Assembly (NCBI GenBank): GCA_026119855.1
Contig: JAOWBW010000486.1
Span: 310,001 to 374,000 of the forward strand
Reading direction: 5' to 3'
Length of the DNA stretch: 64,000 bases
Source: Campanula takesimana
Lineage: Eukaryota > Streptophyta > Magnoliopsida > Asterales > Campanulaceae
Within the stretch, counting starts at the first letter, position 1. Each line of letters opens with the position of its first letter. The notes under the pieces were generated by a model. That model saw nothing but the letters and a program-made list of their open reading frames with translations, was not told where the DNA came from and did not search any database. The position numbers and the translations under genes are program-made. Positions 44,528 to 55,916 of the stretch are shown piece after piece.

Positions 44528-46779
44528 TGTGAGAGCCCGCGCTCGAAAGCCAAACCGCGAAATGGTCGCTCGTGAGGGCGATTCGGGTCCGTTTCGTGCT
44601 GATGCACTTTTGGAAATGCGCTCGGTTCTCTCACAATGGTTTCCTCTCGATGGAATCAAAACAGTCAAGAGTCGCCACCTCATTTTATTTTAGGAAAAAC
44701 GAAGATAAAACCTTTTATTTAGAGAAAGTGGGTTCGGGGGCTAAGTTACGAGAAGAGAAGGGATTAAGCACTCTCCTCGCCCGTGATGGTCTCTAGTATG
44801 CATGCCACTTAGATTCATTTTATGCCTTTTACCTTGCTTTTATGCCCTAACAAAAATGGTGATTTAATGTATGCGGAGGTCTTCCTAATCTAGGTATGTT
44901 TGCTTTTAATTCACAAATGAGAGTCGGTTTGGGTGGACTCCCACTCGGTTTTGAAAATGGTTTAGCATTCACATCCAGCAAAGGAAACACATAAAGGGGT
45001 GGGAGATTAATATTTACAATGGTGAACAAAAAAGGGGAACAAATCCCATAAAAAAGAATGTCCAAACTCCGTCCCCAAAGATTTTAGGGACTGCTGTCCC
45101 TTCCTTCTTTGTGTACCTGCTCTTATGCTTGCACAATCTGGAAAGTGAATGTTAGAAAAAGTCCCTAACACATCAAGTATCAACCATGAATATTCCTCTG
45201 ATTTTAGGAGCATGTTAAGGTGTCCAAACAAGTCATGCAAGATAGAACTTTCAACAGCCAGATCTGACAGACATTCATACATCCATAAAAGACTCACTTT
45301 TTGCATCATGAAAACGGGGGAATCATGGAAAACACTAAACATGAAAGTTATTCCTAACATATCAAAGTTTATATCTGGAAATTTTCAAGGCCATAAAGAA
45401 AGTTTAAGTCACACAAAACACCTCTGACAGTTTGGTATCAGAACAGGAAGTATGCTAATCTGAGAACAGAGAGTTGAAACAAAAAATGGAAAGAACCTCT
45501 TCCACTCAGGGTAAAAATATTATATTTACATGCTAATCTTCCTTTGTTTGTCTAGAACGAAATACCTTTTGTGGTCTAAGACAAAAAACAAAGTTTGCTA
45601 TGCATAAATAGAGCAACAAGACAGAAAGGTGCAGATGGACAGTCTGCTGGAAATCTTCAAAAGGGATGAAAACACCCATGAAAACTCATCTACATGAAGT
45701 GATGTGGGCATGAAACTTTGTGTGTGCATATATATACATACTAAAAACACAAAAAAACAGCCATTGAAGCATTTGATCAAGATATATCATCATTTAGAGA
45801 GAAGAACAACAAGAATATCAACATTGTATCTTTGGACATCAAATGGAGGTCTAGCCTAACATGGTGGCTAGACCTCTCAACAAATCACATAATCAACTAC
45901 ATCTTACATAGGTGACCTTTACAAGAACAAGATATTACCTAGATGTGCTTCCTTTTCTTCCAAGGGAAGAATTTTTTGTTGCTTTTCTTAAGGTGTTTGC
46001 CTTGTGATTGAGAGGGTGTTTGAGTGGGTTGTTTTTGCTTGTGTTTGGTGTGTGTTTAGGGTGGTCTTATGGTGGTGATATGGTGGTGTTTGGACTGAGA
46101 TTTGAGGGTGTTGTGTATGTTTGAGAGAGAGCCAAAAGGGCTGAATATGGAATGAAGTGAGTTGTGTGTTGCTCTCCTTTGAATAATGGATGAGAGAGGT
46201 AAGTATATGGAGGAGGGAGGTTGTAATGATCATCTACTACCCTTGTCTAGGTCTAGAGGTCATTTAAGGGCCAATTTTTCCGTCCATTTGCAGCTGGAAA
46301 GGGATTAAAGTTGATGTGAATGGCCAAGTTGTTGAAGAACAAACTGCAGGTCTGGAGCTCCCATAGTAGCCGTACGGCTTGGACTGGTGGTCGGGGAGAT
46401 TTGACTTTGCCACGGTTGCTCTCTGATTGGACCATTCTCTATCCACTTAGCCAACCACCTTCATCCACTTGCTGCAATGTGGTTGGGCATCATTACTCTT
46501 GCTTGAATGCTTTGACGTGAATGAGCCACAATTCTGCTTCCGGTATTGGTTCCGTAACAGTCCAAGATTTATCCGAATGCGCGCATAACGGTGTCTCGGT
46601 TGTCCGCGGTCCCAACATGAAAGTTGCTTGAAATAATCCCATGGTCACGTACGTCTATCTGAAATATGTTAATGAGCAAGGAATGATATTTATACATTTT
46701 TTATGCACAGAATGGATAATAACGAGCAGTTCTAAGGGTGCGGGTCCCATTTCAGGTCCCGCAGCTCAAAAATTGAAGT
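44528..46779 (-). repeat. TAT-4 3' LTR, truncated
   Basis: Begins TGTGAGAGCCCGCGCTCG at 44528 and follows the 5' LTR to the words AAAATTGAAGT at 46779, then diverges. The outer 177 bp of the LTR (5' end on the minus strand) and the polypurine tract are missing, so a deletion spans the LTR/interior border. Includes AGCCGTACGGCT, a perfect 12-bp palindrome, at 46368-46379, and a TATA-like stretch at 45728-45736. Confidence 0.85.
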
Positions 46780-47099
46780 TGAGCTGTGTCCCGGTCCTTT
46801 GGCTTTTGCTTTGCTGTGTGATGAGATTTTTGTGCTTTGTTAAGCACCGAACCATCGCTTTACGTGGCCTCTTGGCATTGTATTGAGTGCTGCAACTTCA
46901 TTTTGGATTCCCGTTCACCCAAAAAGGGTTTTTGATTCTTTCATAATCAAGCTACTCCGTCTTTGGAGTCGCTGTGACTCTTGGCAATTGATACCAGGTT
47001 GGAATCATTCAATTTTGACTGAAGTCTCACGTATATCAGGAGAAATGACACGATCAACATTGCCTGTTGTGACCTATAAGTTAGCTCTTTGATTTTTCC
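46780..47099 (-). other. TAT-4 interior next to the 3' LTR
   Basis: No coding sequence that I recognise. It is unique within the window apart from its last bases, which lead into the repeat array. Confidence 0.4.
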
Positions 47100-47880
47100 A
47101 TTGTTGTGGGATTTTAATCGCTTGCAATGAGCAACCTCTTTGTGAAACCAAGATGTGATTCATTGTGTTGTTCCAACTTCGTACCTGCATAAGATTTTTT
47201 ACAAGTATGTGGTCGTGCCTGAAAATTCAAGCTGCCTACGTATCTCTTTCGAGAATCAGACCAACGTAGTTCGACTTTAGCAAATCGAACAGATTTTCTT
47301 TATCAAAAATCCATTGGGAATTCTCGTTTCTTGAGCATCGCTGTTGACGAGGAACTTTTTGTGAAGACCATGATGTGGTTCGTTGTGATGTCAACTTCGT
47401 ACCTGCATAAGATTTTTTGTAAGTATGTGGTCGTGCCTGAAGATTCAAGCTGCCTACGTATCTCTTTTGAGAATCAGACCAACGTATCTCTTTCGAGAAT
47501 CAGACCAACGTAGTTCGACTTTAGCAAATCGAACAAGTTATTTTTCAAAAAGCCATTGGGAAATCTCATTTCCTGAGCATTGCTGTTAGCGAGGAACTTT
47601 TTGTGAAGACCATGATGTGGTTTCGTTGTGATGTCAACTTCGTACCTGCATAAGATTTTTTGCAAGTATGTGGTCGTGCCTGAAAATTCAGGCTGCCTAC
47701 GTATCTCTTTCGAGAATCAGACCAACGTAGTTCGACTTTGGCAACTCAAACTGATTTTGCAGAAAGGGCATCGGGAAATCTCATTCCCTTAGCATTGATG
47801 TTGATGAGGAACCTTCTTCTGAGGACCACGATGTGGCAGGGTGTGCGATGTGTACCTGCAAGAGATTTCCAAGAGCAAGC
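47100..47880. repeat. Tandem array 3 in TAT-4: four copies of a unit of about 215 bp containing the conserved Tat motif
   Basis: The word CCTGCATAAGA (or a variant) recurs at 47184, 47402, 47645 and 47855, spacings 218, 243 and 210. The 243-bp unit has an extra internal duplication of ATCTCTTTCGAGAATCAGA. Each of the first three units carries GCTGCCTACGTATCTC, TTTCGAGAATCAGACCA, ACGTAGTTCGACTTT, which matches in order the single-copy motif of TAT-1 and TAT-3. The fourth unit is diverged and partial. Confidence 0.85.
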
Positions 47881-48589
47881 AAAATATATCTTCGACATTA
47901 ATGTGCTCAAGAGTGTCATTCATGTGCAACAAAAGTTTTAGAACACATACATGGATTGAAATCTTTAAGATCGAGAGATTCATAGAAAGATTGGGACAAG
48001 AATACATTCTTTTCATTTGCAACCATTTTTGTTTTGAAGGGTGAAAGTCACATTTCACTTTTTTTTTGCCGGATGATTTTTTTGCATTTTATTTTTCTTT
48101 TATTTGACACATGTGCATTGCTTGCATTTCAAACTTCGCTTATCATGAATGAATGAGTGAAAGCATTATGTATGAATAGAGGGAGAATCAGGAATGAGAT
48201 GAATTGTGCACTTTATTGTGAATTTTGCATTTTTGTGAAAATGAGGAATATGGAGATGTGTATGGTGAAGCAGAGCCGAAAGCCTAGCGCGAGCACTCAA
48301 AAGGTCAATTCCAAACACCCATTTTATCAAGACTACTCAACGGTATATCTCCAGATGCTATCGTTGGGTCAGCCCCAGTTGCTGGCTGATGAAGCCTCAT
48401 TTGTTCTTTCTGATACCGACCCCCAACACCGTTGCTGCAGAAGCCCTAATATCTCGCATGGATCAACCTTAGGATGTTGGCCACGGAAGCCCCAGTCATG
48501 TTATAGGACAAGCCCCTGAATCTGGCATGTGTAGCTCTTGTTGCACTTGAAGAGTGAATTTCATGTTGATTCAAATTGTCGTTTCGAGA
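47881..48589 (-). other. TAT-4 interior between the two arrays
   Basis: Non-coding and low in complexity in places (T-rich near 48058-48110). AAGCCCCAG words at 48370-48500 recall the AAGCCCC words of TAT-3. No pol motif seen. Confidence 0.4.
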
Positions 48590-49390
48590 CAACTTCATGT
48601 TCTGGTGTTTCAACCTCTGGGGTCTCAACTGTCATTGAGAGTTATTCAAATGTTCGATGCTGTTGGAGGCAATTCACAATTTCTGACATGCAATACCCAA
48701 TCGGTAGGGAGTCAACTGTCTTTGAGAGTTGTCTTGTCATTCGATGCTTCTCTGTCGGAGGCAATTCGTAATTCCTGACATGCGATACCCAATCGGTAGG
48801 GAGTCAACTGTCTTTGAGAGTTATCTTGTTATTCGATGCTTCTCTGTTGGAGGCAATTCACAATTTCTGACATGCAATACCCAATCGGTAGGGAGTCAAC
48901 TGTCTTTGAGAGTTGTTCGGCGGGACACAATCCTGATGTTGCCGAAGAACGAGCTTTGGGCTTGGTGGGCCATACTGTCAATTCGAGATGGCACTGCGTT
49001 CTAATGATCCATCCATAAGGGACCTAACTGTCTATGAGAGTCATCCCACATTCGATGCTTTTCTTCTGATTATAATTCACGTTTTCTGACATTCAATACT
49101 CCTTTTTTGAGGAATCAACTGTCATTGAGAGTTGTTCTGTACTCTGGCATTATGCCGAAGAACAAGCTTTGAGCTTTGCGGGCCATACTGTCAATCCGAG
49201 ATGGCGCTGTTTTCTGATGATCCATACATACGGGACCTAACTGTCTATGAGAGTTGTCCCACATCCTTGCTGTTCTCAATCTTGAGAGTTACTGACACTC
49301 ATGATGCTTCCTAAAAGTTAACCTCCGCATTTCCTGCGTTCCTTCAAAGGATCAACTGTCAATGAGAGTTGTTTTTGTAGTCTGGCATTT
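48590..49390. repeat. Tandem array 4 in TAT-4: unit of about 92 bp
   Basis: CAACTGTCTTTGAGAGTT-type words recur at 48626, 48713, 48805 and 48897 (spacings 87, 92, 92), with intervening GGAGGCAATTCACAATTTC and ACCCAATCGGTAGGGAGT. Diverged copies with longer spacing (CTAACTGTCTATGAGAG) continue to about 49390, two of them containing AGCTTTGGGC / CATACTGTCAAT blocks. Confidence 0.85.
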
Positions 49391-51102
49391 TGCCATCTGA
49401 ATTTCCGTGTCACCCAGAGCAAACCATTCTCAACAAATCGTTTTATCATAAAGCCACATCATTGCTCTTGAAACAAAACCCAAAACTCTAACATGCAGCC
49501 CCATTTTGGTGTTCAATCATTCGACATCTCTTGCCGGCATTGAGATTCTAAGATATAAAGAATAGCATTCCTTTGTCTTTTTTACTGTGACAACTTACAG
49601 GAGTTGGCAGGGGAAGGCACGAGGCCAGTATTTGTTGAAAGCAAAGGGAAATCCCAGTGGGATCTCCGACATCGTGTTTGCGCAGAAATGAAGTGACGGA
49701 AGGACGAGAGTAGGGGGAAGCCCCTAGACTCGAGAAAAGTATGCTCACACATTGAAATCAAAGACTCAAGTCTTAAACAAGCGTTAATGGTCAAGTGCCT
49801 CAAAATCAAATGGACCCTTCTAAAATTGGATTAGCATTTTAATTCTGATTAAATAAGCTTGACAAATCATTTGAACACAAGTTAGACCGTGACAAATCGA
49901 CATGAGAACATCGTTGGGCAAGAGATATGATTCGCGCCGCTGCTTGACCTTATTCGGTGAGAGGCCTTCGTCGTTGTCTCCTTTTCCTGATTTTGATCAC
50001 ACCATTTAGAGGCTGCACGATTTTTTGGTTCTTGGGCTACCTCAGTGTAAGGAGTTGGTAGAGCACGTTGGTCTCCAACAAAAGCCACCAGTTGTCGTCG
50101 TTGATTGTGCTTTGCCCAAAGTTGAAAGACCGAGATCTTCTTTAGTGCAGATTGGCCTCGCATGCGCGGTGCTCCTTGAAGCTGATGATGTCACGTAAGA
50201 TTGTCTGACCCTCGGTCTACGTCTCGCCTTTGTGATACGAGCGATGAAGTCTTCGGTATTAATTGCCAACTGCTGTCGTTGAAGGCACACACATGAATTT
50301 GTAGTGTCGCGATATCCTTTCTAAAACAATTGAATTAAACAATAAAGCAAATGGAACATGTACCAAAATTAATGAATAATGCTTCTTCTTCTTTTTTTTT
50401 TTTTTTTTGCACTTAAGAAGAAACAGCATAGCGTGCGGAATACAACAATTTTTACAAAAACATAAACATACAATATGCGAGAATTTACAATGCATCATAC
50501 ATTAAAGGAAAATCACCGACACTTGCACTTGCATCAGTGTGATAGTCTTCAGCCTTTGCCATTTGATTGGCCTCTCTGATTATGCCCTTGGTTGCACCCA
50601 GAAATCTTCGTTCGTCGGGTGACTTCGTCGATCGCCTCCGTGAACTTCGTTGATTGCCTTCGGCCCTAGTTCCCATCTCATTTAATCACATTCTAATTTT
50701 TGTTCAAATTTCATTGATTGCTTTTAGTTAAGTGAGATTTAATTGTTTACGGGTCCAGATCTACAAGATACACGATTTAGAAGGCACTTGGTTATAAGGC
50801 AAGTTCATTGACTGAAAACATATATTACATGACAAGCAATGAAATAAAAGCACGAAGACAACGACACACTCTTAGACTTAGAAGACAAAGAAGATGTGTG
50901 AGCACATTACTAAGCGATACGCAAAAGGGGACAGGAATAGGAGTGGGCGGTGATCCCAGTCACAAGCAAAAAGAGATCTAGGCACTGGAAGCTAGACATC
51001 TCCAAAAGTGAGCAAAAGTGTTGCAGCCTTGCAAGCTAGCAAACCAAAAGTCTGTCCTTTTATTACCTACGCCATCGGAGTGAAAAGCAGTGGCCTTGGG
51101 AG
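49391..51102 (-). other. TAT-4 interior downstream of gag, no recognisable gene
   Basis: Where pol would be expected I find no protease, RT, RNase H or integrase motif on either strand. The phrase AAGCCCCTAGACTCGA (about 49720) also occurs in TAT-3 near 17810. A T-rich run lies at 50391-50410. Some minus-strand frames of 60-95 codons exist but have no known motif. Confidence 0.45.
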
Positions 51103-52473
51103 TCAAGTGAGCCCTATGAGATTACGGACTTTATCCTTGAGAGTGTAACATTCATTAGTAGCATGTGAGGCTTTTCCATGATATTCACAATACTTGCTAC
51201 GGTACGGTGCCGGATGTGACGGGCGGAGAATCTTGCATTCTTGTATAGGCCACAGGACCCCATCAGGACCCATTCTAAAAAGTGGCACCGTTAGCCTTTG
51301 GGACGATATGCCATATGGAACATCTACACGGCTTGAGTGTTGATCATTTCTTTTCCTTTTCATTCGTGAAATACCCGGGGCATCTTTCAATCTCGAAAAT
51401 ACATCGGCGGTAGCCATTGGGCCGCCCTTAGAGGAAAATGATGAGCTATCGTCGGCACAAATAGATTTACCCGATCGAGGGGAAGTAGGAACACGCCCAG
51501 TCATCTTGAGAGGTTTGCTGAGCCTCTGTTGTAACTCCTTGCTTATGTATGAACTACCCTTGAGGATGATAATTCTTGTTCTTGGAACCACAGGAGAACT
51601 TAATGGAGGGTCATTGAGCCTTATATAATTTTCTGGAATAGGAGGATCCACCCTTTCGTGATCGGATTCTTGATTAGGGGACATGACTAAAACATTCTCA
51701 TCCTTCGTCAATTCGACTACAGAGCAATCTGATAGGGGATCAATGAGCCCCTGCTGGCTTTTAAACTTGGGAGACGCATCATGCTTTATCTCATCATCTT
51801 GATTGGGGAGCGTGACTGGAAGAAACTCATGTTTTGTGAATTCTTGAGTGATGATCGGGCAGCAAATTGGCAGAGGGCCGCCGAGCCTTCGGTGGTTTTC
51901 TGGATCTGAAATTCGTTCTGGGAGTGCATCATGGCCAAAAGGGACCATTGTGGTACTGAGTCTTGATGTTTCTAGGATGGCTGGAGGGGAATGAATCACC
52001 ATATGATTGTTAAGCATTGGTTGCATCTCTGAAAGAGGTGACTCGTCATTCTTCACATCTTGATTAGGCATTTCAAACGAGGCTCGTTCCTTCGGTGCTT
52101 CTGGACCAGGACAAGTCTGCATAGCATTCTTAAACTTCCGTTGGTCAGATAAAAGAGCCACAACCCGGTCATCCATTTCCTTTTGACATTCTTGGAAGAA
52201 CCTTAACATAAGATCTGTATGTGCCTCCAAACGCTCTTTCAACCACTGTTCCATTCGAGGGTTGGGTTCAAAGTTAGTCATCCTTGCACTGATTCGGGCT
52301 TCCAAACATTGTTTCCACCACTGTTCCATTTGAGGATCGGGTTTGAAATTAGCCATCTTCGCACTGATATGGGCCTCCAAGCGCAGTTTTAACCACTCTT
52401 CCATTGCAAAGGTATGCCCAAAGTAGCCTGAGTTCCCACTCTGATTTGCAGATCCCTTTCCTTTCTTAGTCAT
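51103..52473 (-). CDS. gag: TAT-4 gag
   Basis: 456 residues, uninterrupted; start at Met of MTKKGKGSANQ. The N-terminal 80 residues hold three tandem copies of a unit of about 27 residues (MEEWLKLRLEAHISAKM, MEQWWKQCLEARISARM, MEQWLKERLEAHTDLML), probably amphipathic helices. A long charged, Pro-rich linker with repeated 'NQD/NQE' and 'DPP/DPL' words follows. The C-terminus has a CHHC knuckle, CEYHGKASHATNEC, as in the other Tat gags. I do not see the usual DWY capsid core, so the middle may be replaced or highly diverged. It is the only intact gag of the Tat elements here. Confidence 0.8.
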   Translation of the reverse strand: MTKKGKGSANQSGNSGYFGHTFAMEEWLKLRLEAHISAKMANFKPDPQMEQWWKQCLEARISARMTNFEPNPRMEQWLKERLEAHTDLMLRFFQECQKEMDDRVVALLSDQRKFKNAMQTCPGPEAPKERASFEMPNQDVKNDESPLSEMQPMLNNHMVIHSPPAILETSRLSTTMVPFGHDALPERISDPENHRRLGGPLPICCPIITQEFTKHEFLPVTLPNQDDEIKHDASPKFKSQQGLIDPLSDCSVVELTKDENVLVMSPNQESDHERVDPPIPENYIRLNDPPLSSPVVPRTRIIILKGSSYISKELQQRLSKPLKMTGRVPTSPRSGKSICADDSSSFSSKGGPMATADVFSRLKDAPGISRMKRKRNDQHSSRVDVPYGISSQRLTVPLFRMGPDGVLWPIQECKILRPSHPAPYRSKYCEYHGKASHATNECYTLKDKVRNLIGLT

Positions 52474-53264
52474 AGCTCGAAGGATAACCGGAGTAAGGTT
52501 TGATCAAAGTGGCGCTTGAAATGGACCATGAATGTCGCGCTAGAGAACAAGAAGAATTCTCCCTCTACAAGATGAATGAAAAACGAAACCTATTTTAGAT
52601 TCCCGGGGAATGAAGCTTTATGTACAAAAGAAGATATTTTTTTTTTCCAAAATTTGAAGCGCAAGCAATGCACAAACCTATGAATGTCGGACAAGCACCT
52701 TGCTTTGTTTTGACACATTTTCGCATGAAATCTTGGAATAGTGGATACCGTCTCCAAAGTATAGGACCAACGTTTTGCACCTGTACTATTGGCTGTCCAA
52801 GCCCCTAGCGAAGGGCCTATACTCTTTCGGGGATCCACCATTCGGTTACGGTCTAAGGGAGGGTCTTGACAATTTAAAGTCAATCCCAGCATTTCAATGA
52901 ATTTCCACAATGTAGGTTGTTTATGACCTTTTTGGGAAATGCATAGGATTGAGGTGAAATCGCTAGACAAAAACCGGCATGAAGTCTGGGACGTGCCATT
53001 TTTTTGAAAAATTTGGACATCGTGGCTTGGTAATGGGAAGATTGGCTTACACCCATCGCAACGACTAATAGGCGCGCTTTGGGGTGAGAATGTACACCGC
53101 GGGCCCTATAGGGAAGTCGATGAGCTCCCTTATACCCTCGGGTTACCTTCTCGGGTTTGTACGGTTCTACGAAACGTTATTTTCAAAAACGTGCATGTGT
53201 GTGAGGTATAGACATTTGAAAAATGATTTTGAAAGCAAGTAAAGAAAACAAGAAAATCTTTTCT

Positions 53265-53300
<36 letters not shown>

Positions 53301-53459
53301 GGAATTACCCACCACGCATGCATATGTATAAATAAGAGGGTGAGGGAAAAAGAATGCCCCTACAAAACAAAGGTAAGGGCATAAATATATACAAACCAAG
53401 CAAGGCAAGTAAAGCATGGCACACACAAAGATTAAAGTCTAGCCCACTTTTAAAATTTT
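52474..53459 (-). other. TAT-4 5' leader
   Basis: Between primer site and gag. Contains a run of about 30 T (plus strand) at 53268-53297. Short frames at 52590-52970 have no recognisable motif and no conservation in the other leaders. Confidence 0.5.
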
Positions 53460-53476
53460 CCCCAGCAGAGTCGCCA
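53460..53476 (-). other. TAT-4 primer binding site
   Basis: Minus strand TGGCGACTCTGCTGGGG, one base from the LTR end at 53478; one base different from the TAT-1 site. Confidence 0.8.
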
Positions 53477-53477
53477 C

Positions 53478-55911
53478 TGTGAGAGCCCGCGCTCGAAAGC
53501 CAAACCGCGAAATGATCGCTCGTGAGGGCGATTCGGGTCCGTTTCGTGCTGATGCGCTTTTGGAAATGCGCTCGGTTCTCACACAATGGTTTTCTTTCGA
53601 TGGAATCAAAACAATCAAGAGTCGCCACCTCATTTTATTTTAGGAAAAACGAAGATAAAACCTTTTTTTTTTTTTTAGAGAAAGTGGGTTCGGGGGCTAA
53701 GTTACGAGAAGAGAAGGGATTAAGCACTCTCCTCGCCCATGATGGTCTCTAGTATGCATGCCACTTAGATTCATTTTATTCCTTTTACCTTGCTTTTATG
53801 CCCTAACAAAAATGGTGATTTAATGTATGCGGAGGTCTTCCTAATCTAGGTATGTTTGCTTTTAATTCACAAATGAGAGTCGGTTTGGGTGGACTCCCAC
53901 TCGGTTTTGAAAATGGTTTAGCATTCACATCCAGCAAAGGAAACACATAAAGGGGTGGGGGATTAATATTTACAATGGTGAACAAAAAAGGGGAACAAAT
54001 CCCATAAAAAAGAATGTCCAAACTCCGTCCCCAAAGATTTTAGGGACTGCTGTCCCTTCCTTCTTTGTGTACCTGCTCTTATGCTTGCACAATATGGAAA
54101 GTGAATGTTAGGAAAAGTCCCTAACACATAAAATATCAATCATGAATTTTCCTCTGATTTAAGGATCATGTTAAGGTGTCCAAACAAGGCATGCAAGATA
54201 GAAATTTCAACATCAAGATCTGACAGACATTCATACATCCATAAAAGACTCACTTTTTGCATCATGAAAACGGGGGAATCATGGAAAACACTAAACACGA
54301 AAGTTATTCCTAACATATCAAAGTTTATATCTGGAAAGTTTCAAGGCCATAAAGAAAGTTTAAGTCACACAAAACACCTCTGACATTTTGGTGTCAGAAC
54401 AGGAAGTATGCTAATCTGAGAACAGAGAGTTGAAACAAAAAATGGAAAGAACCTATTCCACTCAGGGTAAAAATATTATATTTACATTATCATCTTCCTT
54501 TGTTTGTCTAGAACGAAATACATTTGGTGGTCTAAGACCAAAAACAACGTTTGCTATGCATAAATAGAGCAACAAGACAGAAAGGTGCAGATGGACAGTC
54601 GGCTGGAAATCTACAAAAGGGATGAAAACACCCATGAAAACTCATCTACATGAAGTGATGTGGGCATGAAACTTTGTGTGTACATATATATACATACTAA
54701 CAACACAAAACAACAGCCATTGAAGCATTTGATCAAGATATATCATCATTTAGAGAGAAGAACAACAAGAATATCAGAATTGTATCTTTGGACATCAAAT
54801 GGAGGTCTAGCCTAACATGGTGGCTAGACCTCTCAACAAATCACATAATCAACTACATCTTACATAGGTGACCTTTACAAGAGCAAGAGATTACCTAGAT
54901 GTGCTTCCTTTGCTTCTAAGGGAAGACTTTTTTGTTGCTTTTCTTAAGGTGTTTGCCTTGTGATTGAGAGGGTGTTTGAGTGGGTTGGTTTTGCTTGTGT
55001 TTGGTGTGTGTTTAGGGTGGTGTTATGGTGGTGATATGGTGGTGTTTGGACTGAGATTTGAGGGTGTTGTGTATGTTTGAGAGAGAGCCAAAAGGGCTGC
55101 ATATGGAATGAAGTGAGTTGTGTGTTGCTCTCCTTTGAATAATGGATGAGGGAGGTAAGTATATGGAGGATGGAGGTTGTAATGATCATCTACTACCCTT
55201 GTCTAGGTCTAGAGGTCATTTAGGGGCCAATTTTTCCGTCCATTTGCAGCTGGAAAGGGATTAAAGTTGATGTGAATGGCCAAGTTGTTGAAGATCAAAC
55301 TGCAGGTCTGGAGCTCCCATTGTAGCTGTACGGCTTGGACTGGTGGTCGGGGAGATTTGACTTTTCCACGTGTCGCCTCCGATTGGACCATCTCTATCCA
55401 CTTGGCCAACCACCTTCATCCACTTGCTGCAATGTGGTTGGGCATCATTACTCTTGCTTGAATGCTTTGACGTGAATGAGCCACAATTCTGCTTCCGGTA
55501 TTGGTTCTGTAACAGTCCAAGATTTGTCCGAATGCGCGCATAACGGTGTCTCGGTTGTCCGCGGTCCCAACATGATAGTTGCTTGAAATAATCCCGTGGT
55601 CACGTACGTCTATCTTAAATATGTTAATGAGCAAGGAATGACAATTATACATTTTTTATGCACAAAATGGATAATAACGAGCAGTTCTAAGGGTGCGGGC
55701 CCCATTTCGGGTCCCGCAGCTCAAAAATTGAAGTACATGCCTGTTCACTCATTTTTTCGCTCTGATCATGAATTTAACGTTCGTTAATCCATTCGATGCA
55801 CCGATAAGTCTCACGGCACTCCCGCATAGCCAAATCGAGAGCTTAGGTCAATTTTAGGGTTTAGACCGATAAAAGGGGTTTGATAAGGGGTGCGATATCG
55901 GGGTATCTACA
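53478..55911 (-). repeat. TAT-4 5' LTR
   Basis: 2434 bp; minus strand starts TGTAGATACCCCGATATCG at 55911 and ends GGGCTCTCACA at 53478. The palindrome of the other LTR is here AGCTGTACGGCT (near 55326), one base mutated. Confidence 0.9.
54683..54692 (-). promoter_or_regulatory. Possible TATA box of the TAT-4 5' LTR
   Basis: Minus strand TATATATATG; conserved at 45728-45736 in the other LTR. Position within the LTR fits a U3 promoter, but no start site can be shown. Confidence 0.3.
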
Positions 55912-55916
55912 ATCGC

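Larger units (their letters stand above)
44528..55911 (-). mobile_element. TAT-4, gag-only Tat-like LTR element nested in HAT-1
   Basis: LTRs at 44528-46779 (truncated) and 53478-55911 match closely. Perfect 5-bp duplications ATCGC lie at 44523-44527 and 55912-55916. The minus-strand LTR starts TGTAGATACCCC like the other Tat LTRs but ends GGGCTCTCACA. The primer site is the same tRNA-Arg type. Between them only gag is coded; the rest is two tandem arrays and unrecognised sequence. This fits the known class of terminal-repeat elements with only a gag domain, which depend on another element's pol. Confidence 0.85.

Noticed and set aside
52590..52970. Minus-strand frame of 126 codons in the TAT-4 leader
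   Set aside because: No known motif, and overlapping frames of similar length exist; it probably reflects untranslated leader.
45149..55461. Small frames duplicated in the two TAT-4 LTRs
   Set aside because: LTR duplication explains the repetition; changes between the copies are not biased to silent sites as far as I can see.
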